From positions 95,090 to 159,089 of the forward strand of contig JBBSGB010000003.1 of NCBI GenBank assembly GCA_038254545.1: a DNA stretch of 64,000 bases. Direction: 5' to 3'. Source of the DNA: CAHJXF01 sp038254545 (GTDB taxonomy: Bacteria; Pseudomonadota; Gammaproteobacteria; Burkholderiales; Burkholderiaceae_D). Under the pieces are notes generated by a model. It did not search any database and was not told the DNA's origin. It was given only the letters and a program-made list of their open reading frames with translations. The translations under genes and the position numbers were made by a program. Positions 27,494-38,494 of the stretch are shown piece by piece (positions within the stretch are counted from its first letter, which is position 1; each line of letters opens with the position of its first letter).

Positions 27494-29491
27494 GTGTCTC
27501 GCCAAAGCGCATCGGTTCCATTCACGGGGGGTTTGCGCACCACCAAAAGTGCACTATCGGATCCGCGAGTGCGCTTCGAATTGCTCGCCATCGTCGCGCA
27601 GAACGGTCGTATCGTGGGGGCGGTGGCGATCGTCGGCGCGGCGTTTCTCTGCGCACTGCTCTACACGCGGGCCCCCGATTTCGCGCTGATGGTCTGGGGC
27701 GCGGCCATCGGCGTGGCGTCGCTGGTCCGGATTTCGGCGGGCCTCGCCTGGCAACGGGGCCGTGGATGTCGCTCGGGGAGCGACGCGCAGCCGACACCAC
27801 GGCGCATCGCGCCGGATTACCTGCGGCGCTGGGAACTCGTGATCGGCGGCGTCGGCCTGCTCAATGGGTTCGCGTGGGCGTCTCTCGTTCTGCTGGTCGA
27901 CCCTGGCGTGGAGCGCATCGTCTTTCTGGTAACGCTGGGCCTGTCGGTCGTGCTGGTCTTCGGCAACAGTTCCTATGCCGTGTCGCGCCTCGGATACGGA
28001 TCGTTCGCGGTGCCGATCGCAGTAGCGGAGGAATTCAATCTCCTGCAGTCGCATGTCGGGTTCAACAATCTGCTCGTGATCGCGTGGCCCCTGCTGGCGA
28101 TCGGCCTGTTCGCGCTTCATCGCCTTTTCTTCACGTCGTTGGTCGACAGCCTTGCAGCCCGCATCGATCACGAGCGCATGGCGTTCGAGCAGAACGTGCT
28201 CGTCGATACGGCGCCGCTGGGCATCATCGTCGTTCGCGATGGCCTCATCGTGGTCTGCAATGATGCGTCGCTGAAGCTCTTCGGTTATCGGGACAAGAAG
28301 GATCTGCTTGGCCGCAGCATACGTCTGCTGATTCCCGACAAGGCGGCGTGGCGCGAGGCCCTCGACGACGGGCGCGAAGCGATGCGCGGGCCGGTGCGGT
28401 CGCGCATCGTTCGGCGCAAGCGGGCAGACGGCGCCGTGATCGATGTCAAGCGTGACATCGCCGCAGTCACTGCGAGCCACGGCGAGACCAAGTTTATCGG
28501 CATCTACGAAGACATCAACGAGCGCCTCGCGATCGAAGAAGGATTTCGCCACGCCGTGCAGTTGCAGCGCCTGGTTTTCGAGGCCGCCGGCGAGGGCATC
28601 GCGATCGTCACCAATGGCGTAATCGAACAGGCCAATCAAGCCCTGTCCGATCTGCTTGGCGTCCCGGTGGCGAAGCTCAAGAACAGAAGCTTCCAGTCGA
28701 TCTTCCAGGACCCCGAAGGCTGGGCCGAAATCGAGAAGCAGTTCGAACGCCTCGGCAACGCGCTCAAGCTCGAGAGGCGCGTGATGCATTCGGGTGGAAA
28801 CGCGATCTGGGTGTGCGTGACGGGTCGCAGGGTCGAGACGCCGGCTTCATCGACGCCGCAATCCGAACCGACCGATGCGCGTTCGATCTGGATCTTCGCC
28901 GATCTCTCCAAGCACAAGGAAAGGGAAGCCGAAACTTGGCACCAGGCCAACCACGACGTGCTGACCGGCCTGCCCAACCGCCGCTTTCTGCAGGACCGCC
29001 TCGACCAGGCGCTCGCGCTTGCGCGCCGGGACGGACGCCGGGTCGCGGTTCTCGAGCTCGACCTCGATGGCTTCAAGGAGGTCAACGATCAATACGGCCA
29101 CCGCTTTGGCGACGCGGTGCTCGAAGAGATCGCCCGACGCCTGCCCGGCGTGATCCGCGAACTCGATACCGCGGGCCGCTGGGGCGGCGACGAGTTCGTT
29201 CTGGTGTTGAAGGAGATCGACTCGCGCGACGTCGTCGAAGAGATGGTCAGGCGCGTGATCGCACGCGTCACCGAGCCGATCGCGTATGGCGGCGAACAAC
29301 TTTCCGTCGGGGTCAGCGTTGGGATCGCGCTGTTTCCCGACAATGGCGAAGACGTCGAAGCGCTCATCCTTGCCGCCGACCTCGCGATGTATGAAGCCAA
29401 GGCGGGGGGCGGCAACACCTGGCGCTTCTCGTCGTTGACCGCGCAGGCGCCGCACGGCAAGTACCGTCCTGCCTTGGCGCCGGAGACCTGA
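27494..29491 (+). CDS. Membrane-anchored PAS-PAS-GGDEF diguanylate cyclase
   Basis: A 665-residue signalling enzyme that makes c-di-GMP. Residues ~35-220 hold about six transmembrane helices in three pairs (VGAVAIVGAAFLCALLY; VLVFGNSSYAVSRLGYG; LLVIAWPLLAIGLFALH). Two PAS domains follow (NVLVDTAPLGIIVVRDGLIV; VFEAAGEGIAIVTNGVIEQ). The GGDEF domain at the C terminus has HDVLTGLPNRRFLQDRL, the active-site GRWGGDEFVLV and an intact inhibitory site RELD exactly five residues before GGDEF, so it should be active and product-inhibited. No EAL domain is present. The GTG start at 27494 lacks a strong ribosome site. Confidence 0.92.
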   Translation: MSRQSASVPFTGGLRTTKSALSDPRVRFELLAIVAQNGRIVGAVAIVGAAFLCALLYTRAPDFALMVWGAAIGVASLVRISAGLAWQRGRGCRSGSDAQPTPRRIAPDYLRRWELVIGGVGLLNGFAWASLVLLVDPGVERIVFLVTLGLSVVLVFGNSSYAVSRLGYGSFAVPIAVAEEFNLLQSHVGFNNLLVIAWPLLAIGLFALHRLFFTSLVDSLAARIDHERMAFEQNVLVDTAPLGIIVVRDGLIVVCNDASLKLFGYRDKKDLLGRSIRLLIPDKAAWREALDDGREAMRGPVRSRIVRRKRADGAVIDVKRDIAAVTASHGETKFIGIYEDINERLAIEEGFRHAVQLQRLVFEAAGEGIAIVTNGVIEQANQALSDLLGVPVAKLKNRSFQSIFQDPEGWAEIEKQFERLGNALKLERRVMHSGGNAIWVCVTGRRVETPASSTPQSEPTDARSIWIFADLSKHKEREAETWHQANHDVLTGLPNRRFLQDRLDQALALARRDGRRVAVLELDLDGFKEVNDQYGHRFGDAVLEEIARRLPGVIRELDTAGRWGGDEFVLVLKEIDSRDVVEEMVRRVIARVTEPIAYGGEQLSVGVSVGIALFPDNGEDVEALILAADLAMYEAKAGGGNTWRFSSLTAQAPHGKYRPALAPET

Positions 29492-29498
29492 CCTCGTG

Positions 29499-29950
29499 TC
29501 AGGGTTCGCGGATCCAGGTCTGGGTCCGACCCAATAGCGGCACGCCGAAGTAGCCGCGCACCTCGAGCTTGCGGCCGCTATCGATCAAGGTCGCATTGCT
29601 CTTGTAGATCTTGCCGCTTTCAGGATCGAGGATCTCGCCTCCCGACCAGACCATCGACTGGTTCTCGCGCCTCAAACCCGTGAGGATCGTCAAGCCCGCG
29701 ACCGGCTGATCCTTGCGTGCATCGGTGCATGCGATGCAGCGCGGGTTCGGTTCGTCACCGGGTTCGCGAAACAGCTTCTCGAGCTTTCCGCTCAATGCGC
29801 CGCCGGACTCGGTGATGCGCAGGATCGCGCGCGGCTTGCCGCTCACGTCATCGATGATTTTCCACAAGCCTGCGGGCGTTTCCTGCGCGATTGCAGGCCC
29901 CGCGAATGCGAGCAGCGCCACCATCGATAGAGCGAGCGTTCGACGCGCGT

Positions 29951-29954
<4 letters not shown>
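29499..29954 (-). CDS. DUF2147 exported protein
   Basis: A 151-residue secreted protein with a Sec signal peptide (MNARRTLALSMVALLAFAGP, cleavage AIA-QE). The mature part shows the DUF2147 pattern: GLWKIIDDVSGKPRAILRI, a middle CIACTDARKDQPVAGLTIL and the end ILDPESGKIYKSNATLID plus GYFGVPLLGRTQTWIR. The fold is a lipocalin-like beta barrel of unknown role. Its start overlaps the valS stop (ATGA), so it is co-transcribed with valS. Confidence 0.85.
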
Positions 29955-32992
<3,038 letters not shown>

Positions 32993-33082
32993 AGCTCGGG
33001 CAAATTTTTGCGCAATTTTAATGGAGAACCTCCAAAGCCCCCGCGAAAGATGGGCAGAGTTCTTGGTTCATGGAGACAGTCG

Positions 33083-35899
33083 GTGAATACAGGTATGACG
33101 AAGAGCGCCCTGGCATGGGCCAGCATGGCAGCGATGGTTTCGATTGGCGGATGCGCAAGTTTCAGTGCGCCCGGTGATGGCAAGAGTGCAAGCGCGTCTG
33201 CGGCACGGCCCGCCGCAACGTCTTCGGGAAGCGCGCCAGTCGGCGCTCCGCCAGGCGCCGGTCCGGCTGCTCCCGCGCCCGGCGCTGCGGCAGCCGCGCC
33301 CAACCCGGCCGCCAGCGGTACGCGTCCAGACAACGCGAGCCTGAAGCCGTTTCGTGAAGTCGTCGCGGGCGCCCACGAGATGAAGGGTTACTTCCCGCTC
33401 TGGCAGAAGGACGACAAGGTCTGGATCGAAATACCCGTCGAGCGCCTCGACCAGCCGTTCTTCTTCTCGTACAACATCAGCGACTCGATCGGGGAGCGCT
33501 CGGCCTATGCGAGCCAAATGGGCAAGCGCTACCTGGTCAGCTTCCATCGCGTGGGCAACGCGATGCAGCTGATCGCCAAGAACACGCGCTTCATCGCTGC
33601 GGCGGGATCGGCCACCGAACGCGCGGTGCGCCAGAGTTTCTCGGACAGCCTGATCGGCAGTGCGCCCGTGCTCTCGCAACCGCATCCGGACAGCAAGGCT
33701 GTACTGATCGATGCGAGCGCACTCCTGATGACCGACATCCCGGGCTACTCGACGACGCTTGAATCGTCGTTTCGAATCAACTACACGCTCGATCGCGCCA
33801 ACTCGAGTTTCGTGAAGGTCCGCGCCGACGATCAGAGTGCGAGCTTCTCGGTGCGCGATCATTTCTCGACGTCGCGCCTGCCCGGCGTCATCGCACCCAA
33901 CAATCCGATCGCGCCCGCCCCGCCTCACACGCCGCCCGACGCACGCAGCGTGTTCATTGGCTTCGTCTACAACTTCGCCGCGCTGCCCGAGCCGATGCGC
34001 CCGCGCTATGCCGACGATCGCGTGGGCACCTTCACCACCAGCATCGCCGACTACACCACCGACAACGCGCCCAACCCGCGCAGCTACTTCGTGAATCGCT
34101 GGCGCCTCGAGAAGAAGGATCCGTCGGCAGCGATCTCCGACCCGAAGCAGCCGATCGTGTTCTGGGTCGATCGCAACGTGCCGGTCAACTACCGGGGCAC
34201 CATCGTCGAAGGCATCCTGGTGTGGAACAAGGCGTTCGAGCGCCTCGGCATCTCGAACGCGATCGTGGCCAAGATTCAACCCGACGACGCGGACTTCGAC
34301 ACCCTCGACGCGCGTCATGCGTCGGTCCGTTGGTACCTCGGCGCGGACGCCGGATTTGCGATCGGCCCTTCGCATACCGATCCGCGCACCGGCGAGATCC
34401 TCGACGCCGATATCGCCATCCCCGACATCTTCACGCGTGGTGCGAAAGTCCTGGTCAGCGAAGCGATTCCACAGCCACCCAAATCACTCGAGGGTGCGAT
34501 CGCGTATGCCAATGGCGAAGGCAGCGCGGCGATGCAATGCGACTTCGCCGCCGAAGCGGTCGGCGAGGCCGCCTTCGCACTCGGCCTGCTCGACGCGCGC
34601 GGCGAGGTGCTGGCCGACAGCGAGCAGGCCGATCGTTTCGCGCGCGACTACCTGCGCAACGTCATCACGCACGAGGTCGGGCATGCGCTCGGCCTGCGCC
34701 ACAACTTTCACGCTTCGACCATCCGCACGCGCGCGCAATTGCAGGACGCTGCCTACACGCGCGCGAACGGCATGACCGGATCGGTGATGGACTACACGCC
34801 CTTCAACATCGCCGCACACGACGAGCATCAGGGCGAATACGTGATGAGTGGCCTCGGCCCCTACGACTACTGGGCGATCGAATACGCGTACAAGCCCATC
34901 GTTGCGGCATCGGCCGAAGCCGAGCGCACCGAATTGTCGCGCATCGCCGCGCGCGGTAGCGAGCCGGCGCTGACGTTCGCCACCGACGAGGACGCGGACG
35001 CCGGCCCCGACGGTGCCGACCCGGAGATCAATCGTTTCGATCTGGGCAACGATCCACTGGCCTACTACAGGAAGCGCTTCGCGTTGTCGCGCGAATTATG
35101 GGACCGCATGCAGACTCGCACGATGAAGCCCGACGAAAACTATCTGGTATTGCGTCGTAACGTCGAGCGTGGCTTCAATGAAATCAATCGTGCGGCGCCC
35201 TTGATCGCGAAGTACGTGGGCGGCATGCGCACCAGCCGCAATCATGTCGCGTTCACACCCGCCGGCAATAGCGTCGCTCTGGCATCCGGCGGCGCATTGC
35301 ATGTGCCAATCGAGGCCGCGCGCCAGAAGCAGGCGCTCGATCTGCTCGCGACGCAATTGTTCTCGGTCGACAGTTTTCGCTTCAAGCCCGAGTTCATCGG
35401 CCGCCTGGGGATCGACTATCTGGATCGCAACGACCCCAACGGCACGAACAAGACCGCGTTCTATCTGCCCGGTCGCGTGCTCGCGATTCAGACCTCGGCG
35501 CTCGACCACCTGATGTCCGATCCGGTTGCGCGACGCATCGGCGACGCGGAAAACCTGAGCGACAAGCCGCGCGAGCTGCTTACGCTGGCGCAGCTCTACG
35601 GCACTATGCAGCGGGCGATCTGGAGCGAGCTCTCGAGCGGCAAGGACATCACGCGCATGCGGCGCAACCTGCAGCGCGAGCACCTGAGACGCGTCGTGAC
35701 GGTGCTCCTCAAGCCAACCACCCCGGCACTGGCCGACGCGCGCAGCCTGCAACGCGAGAATGCGATCGCCCTCAAGGCGGCTATGCAGCATGCGCTGGCC
35801 ACCAACCCGCTTTCGCCTGAAAATCGCGCGCACCTGCGCGAAAGCATCGCGACTATCGACGACGCCTTGCGCGCGAACCTGACGCGGGTGGGAGCATGA
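33083..35899 (+). CDS. Zinc-dependent metalloprotease lipoprotein (DUF5117/DUF4953 type)
   Basis: A 938-residue protein. GTG 33083 is chosen because a GGAGA site lies 7 bases upstream; ATG 33095 is possible. The N terminus is a lipoprotein signal ending in the lipobox SIGGC, followed by an Ala/Pro/Gly linker of about 60 residues. The metzincin-like zinc motif THEVGHALGLRHNF sits near residue 530, with SVMDYTPFNIAAHDE after it as the Met-turn. The N-terminal part (FREVVAGAHEMKGYFPLWQK) matches the DUF5118/DUF5117 domains. Substrate unknown; it is probably anchored on the periplasmic or outer face. It overlaps the AI-2E permease gene by 4 bases. Confidence 0.88.
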   Translation: MNTGMTKSALAWASMAAMVSIGGCASFSAPGDGKSASASAARPAATSSGSAPVGAPPGAGPAAPAPGAAAAAPNPAASGTRPDNASLKPFREVVAGAHEMKGYFPLWQKDDKVWIEIPVERLDQPFFFSYNISDSIGERSAYASQMGKRYLVSFHRVGNAMQLIAKNTRFIAAAGSATERAVRQSFSDSLIGSAPVLSQPHPDSKAVLIDASALLMTDIPGYSTTLESSFRINYTLDRANSSFVKVRADDQSASFSVRDHFSTSRLPGVIAPNNPIAPAPPHTPPDARSVFIGFVYNFAALPEPMRPRYADDRVGTFTTSIADYTTDNAPNPRSYFVNRWRLEKKDPSAAISDPKQPIVFWVDRNVPVNYRGTIVEGILVWNKAFERLGISNAIVAKIQPDDADFDTLDARHASVRWYLGADAGFAIGPSHTDPRTGEILDADIAIPDIFTRGAKVLVSEAIPQPPKSLEGAIAYANGEGSAAMQCDFAAEAVGEAAFALGLLDARGEVLADSEQADRFARDYLRNVITHEVGHALGLRHNFHASTIRTRAQLQDAAYTRANGMTGSVMDYTPFNIAAHDEHQGEYVMSGLGPYDYWAIEYAYKPIVAASAEAERTELSRIAARGSEPALTFATDEDADAGPDGADPEINRFDLGNDPLAYYRKRFALSRELWDRMQTRTMKPDENYLVLRRNVERGFNEINRAAPLIAKYVGGMRTSRNHVAFTPAGNSVALASGGALHVPIEAARQKQALDLLATQLFSVDSFRFKPEFIGRLGIDYLDRNDPNGTNKTAFYLPGRVLAIQTSALDHLMSDPVARRIGDAENLSDKPRELLTLAQLYGTMQRAIWSELSSGKDITRMRRNLQREHLRRVVTVLLKPTTPALADARSLQRENAIALKAAMQHALATNPLSPENRAHLRESIATIDDALRANLTRVGA

Positions 35900-37182
35900 A
35901 TGCGGTGGTCGATCCAAAAAAATCGGAACCGGCGTCGGTGCCGACTTCACCGCCAGCGGATGTTACGAACCGACCGGCGAACGTTCCGCCGAACGACGCT
36001 GTGAGAGTGCCGCAAACCGAGGAGGCGGCAGCCACCAACGGCGATCAGCCGTCTGCCGAAGAGGCGCTAACGGTTTGGCCGGCATCGGACGCGCCGCTGC
36101 CGAAGATCGACGCGCGCGGCGCGTCGATCGTCACGCTCGCGGTGCTGGCCACGCTGTTCGCGTTGCAGACCGCCCAGCTCTTCGTGATTCCGCTGGTGGT
36201 CGCCGTGCTGTTCGCCTATGTACTCGACCCCCTCGTGTCCTTCCTCGAACGCTGGCGCGTGCCGCGTCCGCTCGGCGCGTTGTTCGTGCTGGTCGTGCTG
36301 GTGGCCGGATGCGGAACCAGCATCTACGCCCTGCGATTCCAGGCGCAAGCCATCGTCGATCAGATTCCCAGCGCCGTGAAGAAGGTCTCGCGCGCGATGG
36401 ACGCGTTCGACAGCGGGCCGGGCGTCGGTCTAGACAACGTGCGGCGTGCGGCAGACGCAGTGCAGAAGGCAACCGACGAGGCCACCGGGAACGCCAACGT
36501 GAAGGGCACGGTGGTGGTCATGCAGCAACCGACCAAGAGCGTGAAGGACATCCTGCTCAGAGGCGGCGGCACCGTGCTCGAGATGATCGGACAGACCGTG
36601 ATGGTGATCTTCCTGATCTATTTCATTCTGATAGCCGGCGACAAGTTCAAGCGCAAATTCGTCAAGGTCGCGGGTCGGACGCTATCCGAGAAAAAAATCA
36701 CGGTGCAGATGTTCGAGCAGATCAACCTGTCGATCCAGCGCTACATGGCGATGCTGTTCGTCACCAACATCATCGTGGCAATCCTGACCTGGGGCGCGTT
36801 TCGCATGCTCGGGCTTTCGAACGCGGGCGCCTGGGGTATCGCTGCTGGGGTGCTGCACATCGTCCCGTACTTCGGACCGATGATGGTCGCGCTGGCGACC
36901 GGCGTGGCGGCACTCATCCAGTTCGGGTCGTTCGGCATGGCGGCGCTGGTGGGCGGAGCATCGCTCGCCATTGCAACCCTGGTCGGCGTGGTTCTCACCA
37001 CATGGATGACCGGGCGCATCGCGCAGATGAACACGGTCGCCGTGTTCATCGGCCTGCTGCTGTTCGGCTGGCTGTGGGGCGTGTGGGGCGTGCTGCTCGC
37101 GGTTCCGGTCGTGGTGATCGTCAAGGTCGTCTCGGATCACGTCGAAGAGCTCAAGGCGTTCTCGGAGTTCCTCGGCGACTGA
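35896..37182 (+). CDS. AI-2E-family (PerM-like) transporter
   Basis: A 428-residue inner-membrane protein. The first ~70 residues are a Pro/Ala-rich cytoplasmic tail. Two helices follow (ATLFALQTAQLFVIPLVVAV; LGALFVLVVLVAGCGTSI), then a soluble domain (about residues 155-230), then five more helices with the conserved GAWGIAAGVLHIVPYFGP and LLLFGWLWGVWGVLLAVPVV. Despite the name, most members are not proven quorum-signal exporters, and the substrate here is unknown. The ATGA overlap with the metalloprotease gene suggests linked expression. Confidence 0.88.
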   Translation: MNAVVDPKKSEPASVPTSPPADVTNRPANVPPNDAVRVPQTEEAAATNGDQPSAEEALTVWPASDAPLPKIDARGASIVTLAVLATLFALQTAQLFVIPLVVAVLFAYVLDPLVSFLERWRVPRPLGALFVLVVLVAGCGTSIYALRFQAQAIVDQIPSAVKKVSRAMDAFDSGPGVGLDNVRRAADAVQKATDEATGNANVKGTVVVMQQPTKSVKDILLRGGGTVLEMIGQTVMVIFLIYFILIAGDKFKRKFVKVAGRTLSEKKITVQMFEQINLSIQRYMAMLFVTNIIVAILTWGAFRMLGLSNAGAWGIAAGVLHIVPYFGPMMVALATGVAALIQFGSFGMAALVGGASLAIATLVGVVLTTWMTGRIAQMNTVAVFIGLLLFGWLWGVWGVLLAVPVVVIVKVVSDHVEELKAFSEFLGD

Positions 37183-37203
37183 GCGCACGGAGGGGCCGAA
37201 AGC

Positions 37204-37237
37204 GGGAGATCGATCAGAACCACATGATCGATCTCCC
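37204..37237. repeat. Perfect 12-base inverted repeat, possible terminator
   Basis: GGGAGATCGATC (37204-37215) and GATCGATCTCCC (37226-37237) pair perfectly around a 10-base loop, 22 bases after the AI-2E gene. There is no T-run on either side, so it may be a factor-assisted terminator or a binding site. Confidence 0.55.
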
Positions 37238-37284
37238 TAGCTTGGTCGAGCGCAAGCTGAATACGCGCGATGGCATGACGAGAT

Positions 37285-37476
37285 TCATGCGGGCGATGGG
37301 CCGATGCGGGAACCACCGCCACACTTCAAGGAGTCGGCCTGCCACGGAACCCCGCACTCGAGGCCTCCGGACGTCAATTGGCAAAGGATCACTGTCGTCA
37401 TGTCGTGCTCGCGTTGCGACTGCGACGGTAAAGCGGCATCGGCTTTGCCGATCGAAACCGAGTCATCCATCCGCAT
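37285..37476 (-). CDS. Small hypothetical protein (63 residues)
   Basis: A 63-codon frame starting ATG 37476, preceded by a strong ribosome site GGGAGA 5 bases upstream, which is the main support. The product reads MRMDDSVSIGKADAALPSQS and contains two later cysteines (TSGGLECGVPWQADSLKCGGG). No transmembrane helix or known family is recognised. A similar small gene lies 118 bases upstream in the same direction with the same kind of ribosome site, so the pair may be co-transcribed. Confidence 0.45.
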   Translation of the reverse strand: MRMDDSVSIGKADAALPSQSQREHDMTTVILCQLTSGGLECGVPWQADSLKCGGGSRIGPSPA

Positions 37477-37536
37477 ATCGTTCTCCCTGATCGCCTGCGT
37501 TGTTCGATGCCGCCCAGTGTCGCCGTGGCCGACCCA

Positions 37537-37960
37537 CCGATCACCCACAGATCGGGGTGCACAGCGTGACGCGACCGACCCGGGGGCGAATCATCACGCG
37601 AACAAGCCTGCATCGAAGCAGCCGACGAACAGCAGGCAGATGAAACCGAGCATGCCGCACAGCACTAGCCCGCTGAGGATCGACTCGACATCGATAACCG
37701 AGTCGTCGAACGAGACCGGTGTATACGGTTTCGATGTAGTCCGATGGAGTTGCGTTTTCATTTGAACTCCCTGTTGGATGGCGGTATGACGAATCTGGCG
37801 CCGGTCGCTGCCGGTCGCCATGTATCCAGGGTGGAGGGCGCTCACCCACGGATCGCCCACGGAATCCAGGAACGGATTTCGTCTCGATTCCACACACAGC
37901 GGCTCATTCGATGCAGACGAAACCGTCCGCGATGAGAAGTCGCTTGCGATCCGTGGGTGA
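37537..37960. repeat. Three related 15-base repeats around small genes
   Basis: TCACCCACGGATCGC occurs at 37842-37856 and again as its exact reverse complement at 37946-37960. A two-mismatch copy, TCACCCACAGATCGG, lies at 37541-37555, where CCGATC (37537-37542) and GATCGG (37550-37555) form a small hairpin. The copies flank the start of the small membrane gene at 37761 on both sides. They may be operator sites or a remnant of a mobile repeat. Confidence 0.5.
37594..37761 (-). CDS. Small single-pass membrane protein (55 residues)
   Basis: A 55-residue frame from ATG 37761 with a ribosome site GGGAG 5 bases upstream. The N-terminal half is polar (MKTQLHRTTSKPYTPVSFDD) and the C-terminal half is one hydrophobic helix (LSGLVLCGMLGFICLLFVGC) near the C terminus. 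This layout is typical of small bacterial membrane proteins that regulate a larger partner. No family is recognised. Confidence 0.55.
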   Translation of the reverse strand: MKTQLHRTTSKPYTPVSFDDSVIDVESILSGLVLCGMLGFICLLFVGCFDAGLFA

Positions 37961-38028
37961 TCCGTAGGTACGCCCTCGCCATGCTTCGGTCATCGGCACC
38001 TGGGCCGATGCAAAGCGGAGAGACGATC

Positions 38029-38370
38029 ATGATGTTCAACACCCCATCCCGTTCCCTTGACGAAGACGGCCTCGAAACCGCACGTCGCCAACGCCTTCAA
38101 CGCGCCGGTTTGCGCAGCGAGCCGCGCGGCGGCGAGCCCACCGGCGCCTTCGTCGCAATCGAAATGGCGGTACTCGTGCTGGTGTCGGCGCTAGCGATGG
38201 TTTCCGTCATCGTGACGACCTGCTCGCCCGCGGAGGCACGTGCAGTCGTCATCGAATCGCGCAGCGATGTCGCCAAGCACCAGCAGCGTGACGCAACGGT
38301 GAAGCACGTTACGGTTCCCGCGATGCGCCGTGCCGATCGACCCGGCGCCGTGCCCGCAGCAGCGAAATAG
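38029..38370 (+). CDS. Small hypothetical membrane-anchored protein (113 residues)
   Basis: ATG 38029 has a GGAGAG site 7 bases upstream, which selects it over an upstream start at 37957. The product has a polar, Arg-rich N-terminal part (MMFNTPSRSLDEDGLETARR), one transmembrane helix (AFVAIEMAVLVLVSALAMVS) and a basic tail (RSDVAKHQQRDATVKHV). No known family is recognised. It is divergent from the two small genes on the other strand. Confidence 0.55.
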   Translation: MMFNTPSRSLDEDGLETARRQRLQRAGLRSEPRGGEPTGAFVAIEMAVLVLVSALAMVSVIVTTCSPAEARAVVIESRSDVAKHQQRDATVKHVTVPAMRRADRPGAVPAAAK

Positions 38371-38469
38371 CCCGCTGCATTTGCACGATGCCGCGAAAAA
38401 CACACGAGGCGACCGGATTGCAAGAGCCTTGTGACCGATCGATGAAGCGATCATGCCGGCGACCGATTC

Positions 38470-38481
38470 GTGAATATTCAC
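38470..38481. promoter_or_regulatory. Palindrome GTGAATATTCAC, possible operator
   Basis: A perfect 12-base palindrome lies 13 bases upstream of the large regulator's first ATG, where a dimeric repressor or activator could control it. No known regulator was matched to it. Confidence 0.4.
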
Positions 38482-38494
38482 TCGCCATTCAGCA

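Noticed and set aside
37537..37960. A short CRISPR-like array
   Set aside because: Only three copies in mixed orientation with irregular spacing, and no cas gene nearby.
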